The position numbers and the translations under genes were made by a program. Shown piece after piece: positions 34,478-42,845 of a DNA stretch of 48,066 nt (within the stretch, counting starts at the first letter, position 1; every line of letters starts with the position of its first letter). The notes under the pieces were generated by a model that was not told the origin of the DNA, ran no database searches, and worked only from the letters and a program-made list of their open reading frames with translations. The stretch is taken from contig JAFWUC010000047.1 in assembly GCA_017518705.1 (NCBI GenBank), positions 1 to 48,066 on the forward strand. Reading direction: 5' to 3'. This stretch comes from Clostridia bacterium (GTDB lineage Bacteria; Bacillota_A; Clostridia; Christensenellales; Aristaeellaceae).

Positions 34478-35913
34478 TGTACGATGTGATAATCGTAGGC
34501 TGCGGCATCACAGGCGCAGCCACCGCCTTCGCGCTGAGCAAATACAAGCTCAGCGTGCTTGTGCTTGAAAAGGAGAACGACATAGCCATGGGCGCCACCC
34601 GGGCCAACTCCGCCATAATCCACGCGGGTTATGACCCCGAACCCGGCACGCTGATGGCGCGCCTGAACGTCAAAGGCTGCGAAATGGCGGCAGAACTGTG
34701 CGAAAAGCTGGACGTGCCCTACAAAAACTGCGGTTCGCTGGTGCTTGCCTTTGACGAAAACGACGTAAAGACCCTGCGCGTTCTGTACGAGCGCGGCCTT
34801 CAAAACGGCGTGAAACGCCTTGAGCTGATCGACAGATACCGGCTTAAGGAATTGGAGCCCAACGTGTCCGACCAGGCGGTGGCGGCGCTGTACGCGCCCA
34901 CTTCCGGCATAGTCAATCCCTGGGAGTACGCTTTGGCCATGGCGGAAGTCGCGGCCTTAAACGGCGTCAAATTCCTTTTGTCCCATCCCGTCACCTCCAT
35001 TTCAAAGCAGGAAGACGGGTTCACCGTTTCCTGCGGCAGCGAGCAGTTCAAATCCCGCTATGTGATCAACGCCGCGGGCGTGGACAGCGCCGCCGTGCAC
35101 GAAATGGTAGCCGAGAAGGCGTTTACGATCACTCCCAGCCGCGGCGATTACTTCCTTTTGGACAAGAGCGAAGGCTCCCGCGCCAAACATACACTGTTCC
35201 AGTGCCCCGGTCCCGCGGGCAAGGGCGTGCTGGTCTCCCCCACGGTACACGGCAACCTGCTGGCAGGTCCCAACGCCGTTGCCTGCAAGGACGGTCACCG
35301 GGTCAACACCACCGCCGACGGGCTCGCGTTCGTTAAGCAGCACGCGCTGAAGAGCGTGCCCTCCGTCAACTTCAGGGACACCATCCGCTCTTTCGCCGGC
35401 ATGAGGGCCAATTCCGACCGGAAAGACTTTATCATCGGTTTCCCGGTGCCCGGATTCCTCGACCTGGCGGGCATAAAAAGCCCCGGGCTCACCTGTGCGC
35501 CCGCTACGGGCGAGTACGCAGCCGAGCTGCTCGAGGCAAACGGGCTCGAGCTCGTCAAAAAGGACGCCCCCGTCACCACCCGGAAGAAGATACGCTTTAA
35601 GAACCTGTCTGTTGAGGAGAAACAGCGCATCACCGCCGAAAATCCTCTGTACGGGCGTGTGATCTGCCGCTGCGAGACCATTACCGAAGGCGAGATCGTG
35701 GAAGCCTGCCACTCCCCCATTCCGCCCGTATCCGTCGACGGCATCAAGCGCCGCGCAGGCACGGGCATGGGCCGCTGTCAGGGCGGGTTCTGCGGGCCGC
35801 GCGTACTGGAGATACTGTGCCGCGAAAGGGGCATTTCTCCGCTTGACGCGCTCAAGGACGGCGAAGGCAGCTTTATTCTGTTCAGTGAGACAAAGTCGGG
35901 AGGCAGAGCATGA
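34477..35913 (+). CDS. GlpA-like FAD-dependent oxidoreductase with BFD [2Fe-2S] domain
   Basis: 478 residues. The N-terminal FAD-binding motif is VIIVGCGITGAATAFALSKY, followed by the DAO/GlpA fold (GATRANSAIIHAGYDPEPGT). The C-terminal 90 residues hold a BFD-like iron-sulfur domain with CRCETITEGE and GRCQGGFCGP, giving four cysteines. In Firmicutes this protein is found with the next two genes as an anaerobic glycerol-3-phosphate dehydrogenase-like set. The natural substrate is probably glycerol 3-phosphate, but neither glpK nor glpF is in view, so a related hydroxy-acid is possible. Starts with a one-base overlap on tatD and ends with a 4-nt overlap on the next gene. Confidence 0.87.
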   Translation: MYDVIIVGCGITGAATAFALSKYKLSVLVLEKENDIAMGATRANSAIIHAGYDPEPGTLMARLNVKGCEMAAELCEKLDVPYKNCGSLVLAFDENDVKTLRVLYERGLQNGVKRLELIDRYRLKELEPNVSDQAVAALYAPTSGIVNPWEYALAMAEVAALNGVKFLLSHPVTSISKQEDGFTVSCGSEQFKSRYVINAAGVDSAAVHEMVAEKAFTITPSRGDYFLLDKSEGSRAKHTLFQCPGPAGKGVLVSPTVHGNLLAGPNAVACKDGHRVNTTADGLAFVKQHALKSVPSVNFRDTIRSFAGMRANSDRKDFIIGFPVPGFLDLAGIKSPGLTCAPATGEYAAELLEANGLELVKKDAPVTTRKKIRFKNLSVEEKQRITAENPLYGRVICRCETITEGEIVEACHSPIPPVSVDGIKRRAGTGMGRCQGGFCGPRVLEILCRERGISPLDALKDGEGSFILFSETKSGGRA

Positions 35914-37169
35914 ACTGGGAACTTATAGTTATCGGCGCGGGCCCGGCGGGGCTTGCGGCTGCGCTCGCCGCCTATGATAAAGGTCTTAGGAAGATCGCCA
36001 TAATCGAAAGGGATAAGTACGCGGGAGGCATACTCAACCAGTGCATCCACAACGGTTTCGGCCTGCACCGCTTCAAAGAGGAACTGACCGGCCCCGAGTA
36101 CGCGCTCAAGTTCATCGACAGGCTCAAAGACACCACCATAGAGCTGATCTGCGACACCATGGTGCTGCACATCACCCCCGACAGGCAGGTGCACACCGTA
36201 TCCGCGGAAAGAGGCTATCAGGTATACTCGGCTTCCAGCATCTTCCTGGCCATGGGCTGCCGCGAGCGTCCCAGAGGCGCCATATCCATACCCGGCGACC
36301 GTCCCGCGGGCGTGTTCACCGCCGGCACCGCCCAAAGGTATATCAACCTCGAGGGTTATATGTGCGCAAGGCGTGTAGTGATACTGGGTTCCGGCGACAT
36401 AGGCCTTATAATGGCCAGAAGGCTCACTCTGGAAGGCGCGAAGGTGCTGTGCTGCGTTGAGATAATGCCCCACTCGAGCGGCCTCGCCCGCAACATTTCC
36501 CAGTGTCTGAAGGACTTTGACATTCCCCTGTACCTGAACCACACCGTCACCGACGTGACCGCCTCGAACGGGCGCGTGTCCTCTGTGACGGTATCCCGGG
36601 TGGACGAAAACCGCGCTCCCATACCCGGCACGGAAATGGTGTTCGACTGCGACACTCTGCTTTTGTCCGTGGGTCTGATCCCCGAAAACGAGCTGAGCCG
36701 CGAGGTGGGCATAGAGATCGACCCCCGCACTAACGGACCCGTGGTTTACGAGAACATGGAGACCTCTATGAAAGGCGTATTCGCAGGCGGCAACGTGGTG
36801 CACGTGCACGACCTGGTGGATTACGTATCCGAGGAAAGCTCGAAGGCGGGCGAAGGAGCCGCGGATTTCGTGCTGTCCGGCGCACCTGCCAACGAGACCT
36901 GCGTGCGTGTGCTTAACGGACAGAACGTGACCTACACCGTGCCCCAGCGCATCCGTCCGGGCAGGCTCGAAAACAGCGTGAAGCTGTTCTTCAGGGTCAG
37001 GAACAAGCTGGGCGCGTCGGTCATAAGGGTGACGGACCCTTCGGGGCAGGAGCTGGTGTCGTTTAAACGGCTCAGCATGTCCCCCGGCGAAATGGAAAAC
37101 ATCTTCCTCTCCAAAGACGTATTTGACAAGGCGCAGGGCGATATCAGCGTGAGCGCTTCGGAGGCTTGA
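35910..37169 (+). CDS. NAD(P)/FAD-dependent pyridine nucleotide oxidoreductase (partner of GlpA-like protein)
   Basis: 419 residues, start overlapping the upstream stop as ATGA. Two Rossmann motifs are seen: VIGAGPAGLAAALAAYDKG for FAD and VVILGSGDIGLIMARRL for NAD(P). Between them GGILNQCIHNGFG is typical of this subfamily. A C-terminal beta domain of about 90 residues is present. In clostridia it pairs with the GlpA-like dehydrogenase and DUF1667, probably passing electrons from FAD to NAD(P) or another carrier; that role is inferred from repeated genome context. Confidence 0.87.
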   Translation: MNWELIVIGAGPAGLAAALAAYDKGLRKIAIIERDKYAGGILNQCIHNGFGLHRFKEELTGPEYALKFIDRLKDTTIELICDTMVLHITPDRQVHTVSAERGYQVYSASSIFLAMGCRERPRGAISIPGDRPAGVFTAGTAQRYINLEGYMCARRVVILGSGDIGLIMARRLTLEGAKVLCCVEIMPHSSGLARNISQCLKDFDIPLYLNHTVTDVTASNGRVSSVTVSRVDENRAPIPGTEMVFDCDTLLLSVGLIPENELSREVGIEIDPRTNGPVVYENMETSMKGVFAGGNVVHVHDLVDYVSEESSKAGEGAADFVLSGAPANETCVRVLNGQNVTYTVPQRIRPGRLENSVKLFFRVRNKLGASVIRVTDPSGQELVSFKRLSMSPGEMENIFLSKDVFDKAQGDISVSASEA

Positions 37170-37171
37170 AC

Positions 37172-37513
37172 ATGGCTGAAATGATTTGCATCGTATGTCC
37201 CAGGGGCTGCCGTTTAACAGTGGACGAGGCGACCGGCGCGGTCACGGGCAATTCCTGCCCCAGAGGCGAAGCTTACGGCAGAAGCGAGATACTCGACCCC
37301 CGCAGGACCTATACCGGCACGGTAAGGATCACGGGCGCTTCCCTGCCCCGCTGTCCTGTCAAAAGCTCGGCGCCCATCAAAAAGCCGCTGCTTATGGACG
37401 TGAGCCGCGAGATCGAGAACGTGACGCTCGTTTCCCCCGTAAAGCGCGGCGACGCTGCCGTAAAAAACGTGCTCGGAACGGGGATCGACATCATAGTCAC
37501 CCGGGATATGTAG
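37172..37513 (+). CDS. DUF1667 protein (iron-sulfur-type Cys motifs)
   Basis: 113 residues; ATG 37172 lies seven bases after GGAGG, better than the TTG at 37166. Cysteines sit in CIVCPRGCRL, NSCPRGEAYG and RCPVKSSAPI, suggesting an Fe-S cluster or zinc site. DUF1667 proteins nearly always follow the two oxidoreductases above, so it is likely a small third subunit or electron carrier. It is the last gene of the 32178-37513 operon; a hairpin terminator follows six bases after its stop. Confidence 0.9.
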   Translation: MAEMICIVCPRGCRLTVDEATGAVTGNSCPRGEAYGRSEILDPRRTYTGTVRITGASLPRCPVKSSAPIKKPLLMDVSREIENVTLVSPVKRGDAAVKNVLGTGIDIIVTRDM

Positions 37514-37518
37514 TTTTT

Positions 37519-37550
37519 CATCGTCTCTGTCAGCAGAGACGATGTTATTT
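37519..37550 (+). terminator. Terminator of the wall hydrolase-glp-like operon
   Basis: CATCGTCTCTG (37519-37529) pairs with CAGAGACGATG (37534-37544) over a TCAG loop, followed by TTATTTAT. Confidence 0.9.
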
Positions 37551-37585
37551 ATACAAAGCTTCATAAAAGCGTAATTATTTGGGTA

Positions 37586-37591
37586 TATAAT
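37586..37591 (+). promoter_or_regulatory. Probable -10 box of the PII-like/antiporter operon
   Basis: TATAAT, 32 nt before ATG 37624. The best -35 look-alike (TTCATA, 37560-37565) is 20 nt away, so an activator may be needed, or the call may be wrong. Confidence 0.4.
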
Positions 37592-37623
37592 CCCCGTTTG
37601 GCAAATGTGAAAGGAGCGACACT

Positions 37624-37968
37624 ATGCAGCTATTCGTATTTGTACTTAACCGCACGGAATACCTTGAGCGACTGCTGGAGGAGTTCTGCGAAAACGGGCT
37701 CACCGGCGCAACAGTGCTGGAATCCACCGGTATGGCGCGCATCCTTCTTAACAGCGACGAGGACGTGCCTTTCTTCGCGGGACTCAGGGCTCTGTTGAAC
37801 CCCGAACGCCGCCAAAGCAAAACTATTTTCATGGTGCTCAAAGACGAACATGTGGACAAGGCAAAAAATATCGTTAACAAGGTCACGGGCGGACTGGACA
37901 GTCCCGACACCGGCATAATGTTCGCGCTGCCCCTGACCATGGTGGAAGGACTAGACAAACGCAAATGA
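37624..37968 (+). CDS. PII-like signalling protein
   Basis: 114 residues, ATG after AAAGGAGCG. The predicted order beta-alpha-beta-beta-alpha-beta fits a PII/ferredoxin-like fold: MQLFVFVLN, TEYLERLLEEFCENG, GATVLESTGMARIL, SKTIFMVLKD, VDKAKNIVNKVTGG, GIMFALPLTMVEGL. A loop between strands 2 and 3 (about residues 43-65) would match the T-loop. It lacks the uridylylation signature of GlnB/GlnK. Its stop overlaps the antiporter start (ATGA), a strong sign it controls or serves that transporter, as PII-like proteins do for other membrane carriers. The ligand is unknown. Confidence 0.7.
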   Translation: MQLFVFVLNRTEYLERLLEEFCENGLTGATVLESTGMARILLNSDEDVPFFAGLRALLNPERRQSKTIFMVLKDEHVDKAKNIVNKVTGGLDSPDTGIMFALPLTMVEGLDKRK

Positions 37969-39134
37969 ACTCGCTTATTATCATAGGGATTATGATGCTG
38001 GCGGGGCTTGTGCTGAGCCGCGCAGCAAAGCTTGTAAAACTGCCCAACGTTACCGCCTTTCTGGTGGCCGGCCTGCTGATCGGCCCCTGCGTGGGCGGGG
38101 TCGTCTCCAAAGCCAACGCCGCCTCCCTGGGCATCGTGTCCGAGGCCGCGCTGGGCTTTATCGCGTATTCCATAGGCGGCGAGTTCCGCCTGAGCTACTT
38201 AAAAGAGATCGGCAAAGCGCCTCTCACCATCACCCTGTGCCAGGGTCTCTCCACGGCGCTGTGCGTGGACGCGGGGCTGATCCTGTTTGGCGTCGACACT
38301 CCCCTGTCTCTTATCCTGGGCGCCATCGCCCTGGCTACCGCCCCCGCCGCCACGCTCATGGTGGTAAGGCAGTATAAGGCGGACGGCCCCGTGACCCGCA
38401 TGCTGCTGCCCGTCGTGGCTATGGACGATGCGCTGGGTCTTATCGTGTTCAGCGTGTCCGCCAGCGTGGCAGAAGGCATGCTGGGCGGCCAGATCAGCGT
38501 CAAAAGCATGCTGCTTACTCCGCTTATCGAGATATTCGGCAGCATAGCGCTGGGCGCGGTGCTGGGCATTATACTGGCTTACGGCGCCAGGTTCTTCCAG
38601 AGCCGCGGAAACCGGCTGGCGCTGTCCATCGCTCTGGTTTTCCTCGGCGTCGGGCTGTGCGACCTGCTGGGTCTTTCCAGTTTGCTGGTGTGCATGATGA
38701 TCGGCGCCATGATGGTGAACATGAGCCAGCAGAGAGACGTGCTCATGGAGCAGTGCGACCGCTTCACTCCCCCGCTGTTCCTGCTTTTCTTCGTGCTGAG
38801 CGGCGCACAGCTGGACCTGGGCGTGCTGCCCCAAGTGGGGCTTATAGGCGTAGCGTACCTGCTGCTCAGATCCCTGGGTAAGTGGGGCGGCACGTTCCTT
38901 GGCGCGGTCAGCGTAAAGGCGGACAAGCATATAAGACACTACCTGGGTCTCACCCTGCTGCCCCAGGCGGGCGTCGCGATAGGTATGGCATCGCTGGTCT
39001 CCGCCAGATTTCCTTCTTTGGCTTCCCAGGTCAACACTATCGTACTGGCAGGCGTGCTGGTGTTCGAACTGGTTGGCCCCGTGATCACGAAGATCGCCCT
39101 GAGGAAAGCAGGCGAGATACCGGAAGGAAAATAA
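37965..39134 (+). CDS. CPA2-family cation:proton antiporter
   Basis: 389 residues with about 12 hydrophobic segments, starting VLSRAAKLVKLPNVTAFLVA then GLLIGP near the N-terminus, the typical Na+/H+ exchanger motif. Ion-site acidic residues are in VVAMDDALGLIVF, the twin-Asp pattern of electrogenic antiporters. There is no C-terminal RCK/TrkA-N domain, unlike KefB/KefC, so regulation may be supplied by the overlapping PII-like protein. The probable ion is Na+ or K+ against H+. The URO-D-family gene follows 31 nt later in the same unit. Confidence 0.88.
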   Translation: MNSLIIIGIMMLAGLVLSRAAKLVKLPNVTAFLVAGLLIGPCVGGVVSKANAASLGIVSEAALGFIAYSIGGEFRLSYLKEIGKAPLTITLCQGLSTALCVDAGLILFGVDTPLSLILGAIALATAPAATLMVVRQYKADGPVTRMLLPVVAMDDALGLIVFSVSASVAEGMLGGQISVKSMLLTPLIEIFGSIALGAVLGIILAYGARFFQSRGNRLALSIALVFLGVGLCDLLGLSSLLVCMMIGAMMVNMSQQRDVLMEQCDRFTPPLFLLFFVLSGAQLDLGVLPQVGLIGVAYLLLRSLGKWGGTFLGAVSVKADKHIRHYLGLTLLPQAGVAIGMASLVSARFPSLASQVNTIVLAGVLVFELVGPVITKIALRKAGEIPEGK

Positions 39135-39165
39135 ACTGCTTTCGCATGAGTCGGGAGGTTCGCAT

Positions 39166-40185
39166 ATGAATGGCCGGGAAAGACTGACTGATATCCTGTC
39201 CTACAAAAGCGATCACTGCGGATTCTGGCACGGCAATCCCAACTGGAAGTGCCGCGACCGGATCTTCAGCGAACTGGGCGTAAAAAACGACTTTGAGATG
39301 GGTCTCATGCTGGGCGACAGCTGCCGCTGGGTCATGCCGGAAGAATTCGGCATGTGGACGCATCCCGAAGGCAAACCGCTGTGGGACGTGCTGGGCGGCA
39401 AGGAGCGCAAAAGTCTTTCACAGCCCGGCGTGTTCGGCGACTGCGAAGACGTAAGCGAAGTCGAGGCGTTCGACTGGCCGGACGAGAAGTACCTGGATTT
39501 CACCCGCACCATCGAACAGCTGGACGCCACCCACGCCAGGGGGCAGGCCACGCTTTCCGGCTCATGGAGCTGTTTTTTCCATATCGTATGCGACTTTTTC
39601 GGCATGGAAAACTACTTCGTCAAGATGTACACGGATCCCGACGTGGTGGAAGCCGTGACCGAACACGTCGCCGATTTCTATTATAACACCAACGAAAAGC
39701 TGTTCTCCATGGCGGCGGATAAGATCGATATGTTCTTTTTCGGCAACGATTTCGGTTCCCAGAAAGACATGCTGATCTCCCCCGAACTGTTCGACCGCTT
39801 CGTTATGCCGTATTTTGCCCGATTCACGCAGCAGGCGCATCGCTACGGCATGAAGGTGCTTTTGCACTCCTGCGGTTCCATAGAGCGCATAATCCCCCGC
39901 CTGATAGACGCGGGCGTGGACGCGCTGCACCCCATACAGGCGCGTGCCGCGAATATGGACGCGGTCACCCTGTCCCGCAAGTACAACGGCAAGATCGTGT
40001 TCGTGGGCGGCGTGGACACCCAGCGGATCATGCCTTTCGGCACTCCGCAGCAGGTAAAGGACGAAGTGCGCCGCTTAATGGATCTGTTCGGTGAAAACTA
40101 CGTGGTCTCTCCCAGCCACGAGTCCATACTCCCCGAAGTTCCCGTGGCAAACGTTGTCGCCATGGCCGAAGCCGCCGCGGAATGA
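39166..40185 (+). CDS. Uroporphyrinogen decarboxylase-superfamily protein (MtaA-like)
   Basis: 339 residues, ATG 39166 after GGGAGG. The C-terminal half shows KVLLHSCGSIERIIPRLIDA and FVGGVDTQRIMPFGT, which match the URO-D fold. The His-x-Cys of HSCGS is the zinc-binding element of methylcobamide-dependent methyltransferases such as MtaA, absent from true HemE, and the N-terminus lacks the HemE substrate motif. It is therefore more likely a methyltransferase or other URO-D-like enzyme than a heme enzyme. No corrinoid protein is encoded nearby. Last gene of the antiporter unit. Confidence 0.82.
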   Translation: MNGRERLTDILSYKSDHCGFWHGNPNWKCRDRIFSELGVKNDFEMGLMLGDSCRWVMPEEFGMWTHPEGKPLWDVLGGKERKSLSQPGVFGDCEDVSEVEAFDWPDEKYLDFTRTIEQLDATHARGQATLSGSWSCFFHIVCDFFGMENYFVKMYTDPDVVEAVTEHVADFYYNTNEKLFSMAADKIDMFFFGNDFGSQKDMLISPELFDRFVMPYFARFTQQAHRYGMKVLLHSCGSIERIIPRLIDAGVDALHPIQARAANMDAVTLSRKYNGKIVFVGGVDTQRIMPFGTPQQVKDEVRRLMDLFGENYVVSPSHESILPEVPVANVVAMAEAAAE

Positions 40186-40200
40186 CCGTTTTTTTTCAAG

Positions 40201-40232
40201 CATCCGTCCCATACAGCGGGCGGATGTTTTTT
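40201..40232 (+). terminator. Terminator after the URO-D-family gene
   Basis: CATCCGTCC (40201-40209) pairs with GGGCGGATG (40218-40226), one T:G pair, followed by six T. Confidence 0.9.
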
Positions 40233-40233
40233 A

Positions 40234-40262
40234 TTGTCAAAACCTTCCCCGTGTGATACAAT
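40234..40262 (+). promoter_or_regulatory. Promoter of the ribokinase-like gene
   Basis: TTGTCA (40234-40239), 17-nt spacer, TACAAT (40257-40262), directly after the previous terminator. Confidence 0.7.
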
Positions 40263-40311
40263 TGAACGCATAAAGATGTTCCAAATCGCCCGCCAATGAA
40301 AGGATACCGCC

Positions 40312-41217
40312 GTGAAGGTACTGAATTTCGGCTCTCTGAACATAGACTATGTGTATCAGGCCCCCCATTTCGTAAAAGCGGGCGAAACGCTCGCTTCCAC
40401 AAGGCTCGGCGTATTCAGCGGCGGGAAGGGGCTTAACCAGTCCGTGGCGCTGGCACGCGCGGGCGCCTGCGTGTATCACGCGGGCAATATCGGGGAAGAC
40501 GGCGCGTTTTTGCTGGACGAACTGGACCGGGCGGGAGTGAATACGGACCTTGTCACGGTACATACCGACATCAAGACCGGTCACGCGATCATCCAGAACG
40601 ACGCCTGCGGCAACAACTGCATCCTGCTGTACGGGGGAGCCAATCAAAGCGTCACGCCGCTCCAGATAGATTCCGTATTCGCTCCTTTCGGCAGCGGCGA
40701 TATGCTGGTGCTGCAAAACGAGATAAACTGCCTGCCTCAGATCGTCGCCAAAGCCAGGGAAAAGGGCATGACGATCTGCTTAAATCCCTCCCCCATGAGC
40801 GAAAGCCTGTATCCTCTGATACCGCAGGCCGACTACCTGCTGCTCAACGAGATCGAGGCTTCCCAGTATCTGGAACATACGGGCAAGCATTTTGACACGG
40901 ACAGCCTCGAGGCCGGCCTGTCCGAAGCGCTGCCTTCGTGCAGGATCGTGCTTACACTGGGCGAAAACGGCTCGGTATGGATAAGCGGTGGCGAGAAAAT
41001 CCGACAGGAAGCGTTCAGCGCAGACGCAGTTGACACCACCGCCGCCGGAGACACTTTCACAGGTTTTTTCCTGGCGGGCATAATCGAAGGCCGGCCACTA
41101 AAGCAGGCGCTTAAGCGCGCCTCTTACGCCGCCGCGCTCGCCGTCTCACGCCCCGGCGCCTCCCCGTCCATCCCGACCAAAGCTGAAGTCGACGCGGGTC
41201 TTGCACGCTTGGTATAA
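40312..41217 (+). CDS. Ribokinase-like PfkB family sugar kinase
   Basis: 301 residues, GTG 40312 after AAAGGATA. PfkB signature 1 is GVFSGGKGLNQSVALARAGA and signature 2 is DTTAAGDTFTGFFLAG with the catalytic Asp. The N-terminus VLNFGSLNIDYVYQAP matches ribokinase-type proteins. It phosphorylates a sugar or nucleoside; ribose is only the default suggestion because no ribose transporter or rbsD is present. It is not a close copy of the other PfkB gene at 9547-10467. Likely cotranscribed with the nitroreductase gene 48 nt downstream. Confidence 0.88.
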   Translation: MKVLNFGSLNIDYVYQAPHFVKAGETLASTRLGVFSGGKGLNQSVALARAGACVYHAGNIGEDGAFLLDELDRAGVNTDLVTVHTDIKTGHAIIQNDACGNNCILLYGGANQSVTPLQIDSVFAPFGSGDMLVLQNEINCLPQIVAKAREKGMTICLNPSPMSESLYPLIPQADYLLLNEIEASQYLEHTGKHFDTDSLEAGLSEALPSCRIVLTLGENGSVWISGGEKIRQEAFSADAVDTTAAGDTFTGFFLAGIIEGRPLKQALKRASYAAALAVSRPGASPSIPTKAEVDAGLARLV

Positions 41218-41265
41218 ATCAAGGCAGTCCCCCGCAGGCAAAGCCATTTAGAAAGGAGCGATACG

Positions 41266-41793
41266 ATGAACGATATAATCGAAGCCATAAAGCAACGCAG
41301 GAGCGTGCGCAAGTTCAAGCCCGAGCTGCCCAAAAAGGAAGATCTGGAACAGATAATCGAAGCCGGGCTCTACGCAGCTAACAGCATGGGCAAGCAGGGC
41401 ACGATAACCGTCGCCGTCACCGATAAGGCGATCAGGGATAAACTGGCTGCCGCCAACTGCAGGATAGGCGGCTGGCAGGAGGGTTTCGATCCCTTCTACG
41501 GCGCCCCCGCCATACTGATAGTGCTGGCGGACAAAAACTCGGGCAACCGCGCCTATGACGGCAGCCTGGTGATGGGAAACATGATGCTCGCAGCCCACGC
41601 GCTGGGCCTTGGCAGCATCTGGATAAACCGCGCACGGCAGGAATTCGAGCAGGACGAATGGAAAGACTGGCTCAGATCCCTGGGCGTGGAAGGCGAATGG
41701 GAAGGCGTAGGCCACTGCGCCGTGGGCTATATCGACGGCGATATCCCCAAGCCCGCTCCCCGCAGAAGCGGCAGGGTATATTGGGCGGAATAA
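41266..41793 (+). CDS. Nitroreductase-family flavoprotein
   Basis: 175 residues, ATG after AAAGGAGCG. The N-terminal FMN motif is IKQRRSVRKFKPELPKKEDL, and GNMMLAAHALGLGSIWINRA is the usual second FMN/dimer segment. Short form without a C-terminal ferredoxin domain. Members reduce nitro compounds, quinones or enones with NAD(P)H; the natural substrate is unknown. Last gene before a bidirectional terminator. Confidence 0.9.
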   Translation: MNDIIEAIKQRRSVRKFKPELPKKEDLEQIIEAGLYAANSMGKQGTITVAVTDKAIRDKLAAANCRIGGWQEGFDPFYGAPAILIVLADKNSGNRAYDGSLVMGNMMLAAHALGLGSIWINRARQEFEQDEWKDWLRSLGVEGEWEGVGHCAVGYIDGDIPKPAPRRSGRVYWAE

Positions 41794-41805
41794 CGGCAAA
41801 AATGA

Positions 41806-41841
41806 AGACAGCCGGGAGCGTTTGCTCCCGGCTGTCTGTTT
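41806..41841. terminator. Bidirectional terminator
   Basis: AGACAGCCGGGAGC (41806-41819) pairs with GCTCCCGGCTGTCT (41824-41837) over a GTTT loop; plus strand continues TGTTTT, minus strand TTCATTTTT. It serves the converging nitroreductase and aldo/keto reductase genes. Confidence 0.9.
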
Positions 41842-42798
41842 TCACAGCGCGGACAGTTCCTTTAGCAGCTCCGCCGGAGGTTCGGTCTTAAGCACACCGA
41901 GCGCTTCTTCCATCTGCGCCCTGCTTGAATAAGACACCAGCGGCACGGCCGGGAACGGCTGCGCGGTGAAATAAAGTATGCACATTTCCGTAATCCCAAG
42001 CCCGTATTCCTCCGAAAGCTTCGTAAGCTTTTCGAGGATCCTTGCATTTTCTGGCGTATCGAATTTGGCGGACACCCCGGGTCTCAGTGTTTCCCCCCTG
42101 CTTTTCTTCGTGAAAAAGCCGTTGGCCAGCGCATTGTAGCCCATTGCGGCCATGCCGCGGGATACATGATAGTCGAACGTGGGTCTGTCCATAGGCACCA
42201 GGGTCTTGTCGCCCACGTTTTTATAATCCACCTTTGCCAGGCTCCACATCAGCTGGTTGCACACGAAGCCCTTGAACCCGCACTTCCGCGCGGCGGTCTC
42301 CGCCTGCTTTATCCTGTCCAGCGTCCAGTTGGAACAGCCGTAATAACAGATCTTTCCTTCCCTGCGCAGGTACTCGAGCGTGGAAAGGATCTCTTCCGCA
42401 GGCAGCGAAACGTCGTCCCTGTGCAGAAACAAGATATCTATGTGATCCGTGCCAAGCGCAGACAGGCTCTCGTCCGCATCTTTGATTATCTCCGCTTTCC
42501 CGAGCCGGGAAGCCGTCATATCGCTTAGCGGAGGATGGGCGCACTTGGTGCTTATCACTACCTTATCGCGCTTGCCGGTGCGCTTAAGCCATCTGCCGAT
42601 AACTCTTTCGCTACGGTAGCGCTCGCCGGGCACCCAGTCGCCGTACACATGGGCGGTATCGATAAGGTTGCCTATCTCGGCGTACCTGTCCAGCTGCCGG
42701 AAAGCTTCTTCCTCCTCCACTCCCGTGCCGTACTGGGCGGTGCCGAGACCGAGGGGCGACACTTCCAGTTCCGTGTCGGCAAAGACGATCTTCCGCAT
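41842..42798 (-). CDS. Aldo/keto reductase
   Basis: 318 residues from ATG 42796-42798, eight bases after GGGAGGG. The catalytic tetrad is visible in NLIDTAHVYGD (Asp and Tyr), VVISTKCAHPP (Lys) and IDILFLHRDD (His). Further barrel features are YYGCSNWTLDRI and VCNQLMWSLAK. It reduces carbonyls with NADPH; the substrate is not evident. It begins 48 nt after the metK stop with no terminator between, so it is probably read through from metK and shares its SAM-riboswitch control, an odd pairing. Confidence 0.9.
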   Translation of the reverse strand: MRKIVFADTELEVSPLGLGTAQYGTGVEEEEAFRQLDRYAEIGNLIDTAHVYGDWVPGERYRSERVIGRWLKRTGKRDKVVISTKCAHPPLSDMTASRLGKAEIIKDADESLSALGTDHIDILFLHRDDVSLPAEEILSTLEYLRREGKICYYGCSNWTLDRIKQAETAARKCGFKGFVCNQLMWSLAKVDYKNVGDKTLVPMDRPTFDYHVSRGMAAMGYNALANGFFTKKSRGETLRPGVSAKFDTPENARILEKLTKLSEEYGLGITEMCILYFTAQPFPAVPLVSYSSRAQMEEALGVLKTEPPAELLKELSAL

Positions 42799-42845
42799 AT
42801 CAGTCCCTCCCAAAGCCTGACAGGCTCCCGTTTTTTCCGGACGTT

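Noticed and set aside
40312..41217. The two PfkB genes (9547-10467 and this one) as a recent duplication
   Set aside because: Only the general PfkB signatures are shared; the rest is different and the signature variants point to separate subfamilies.
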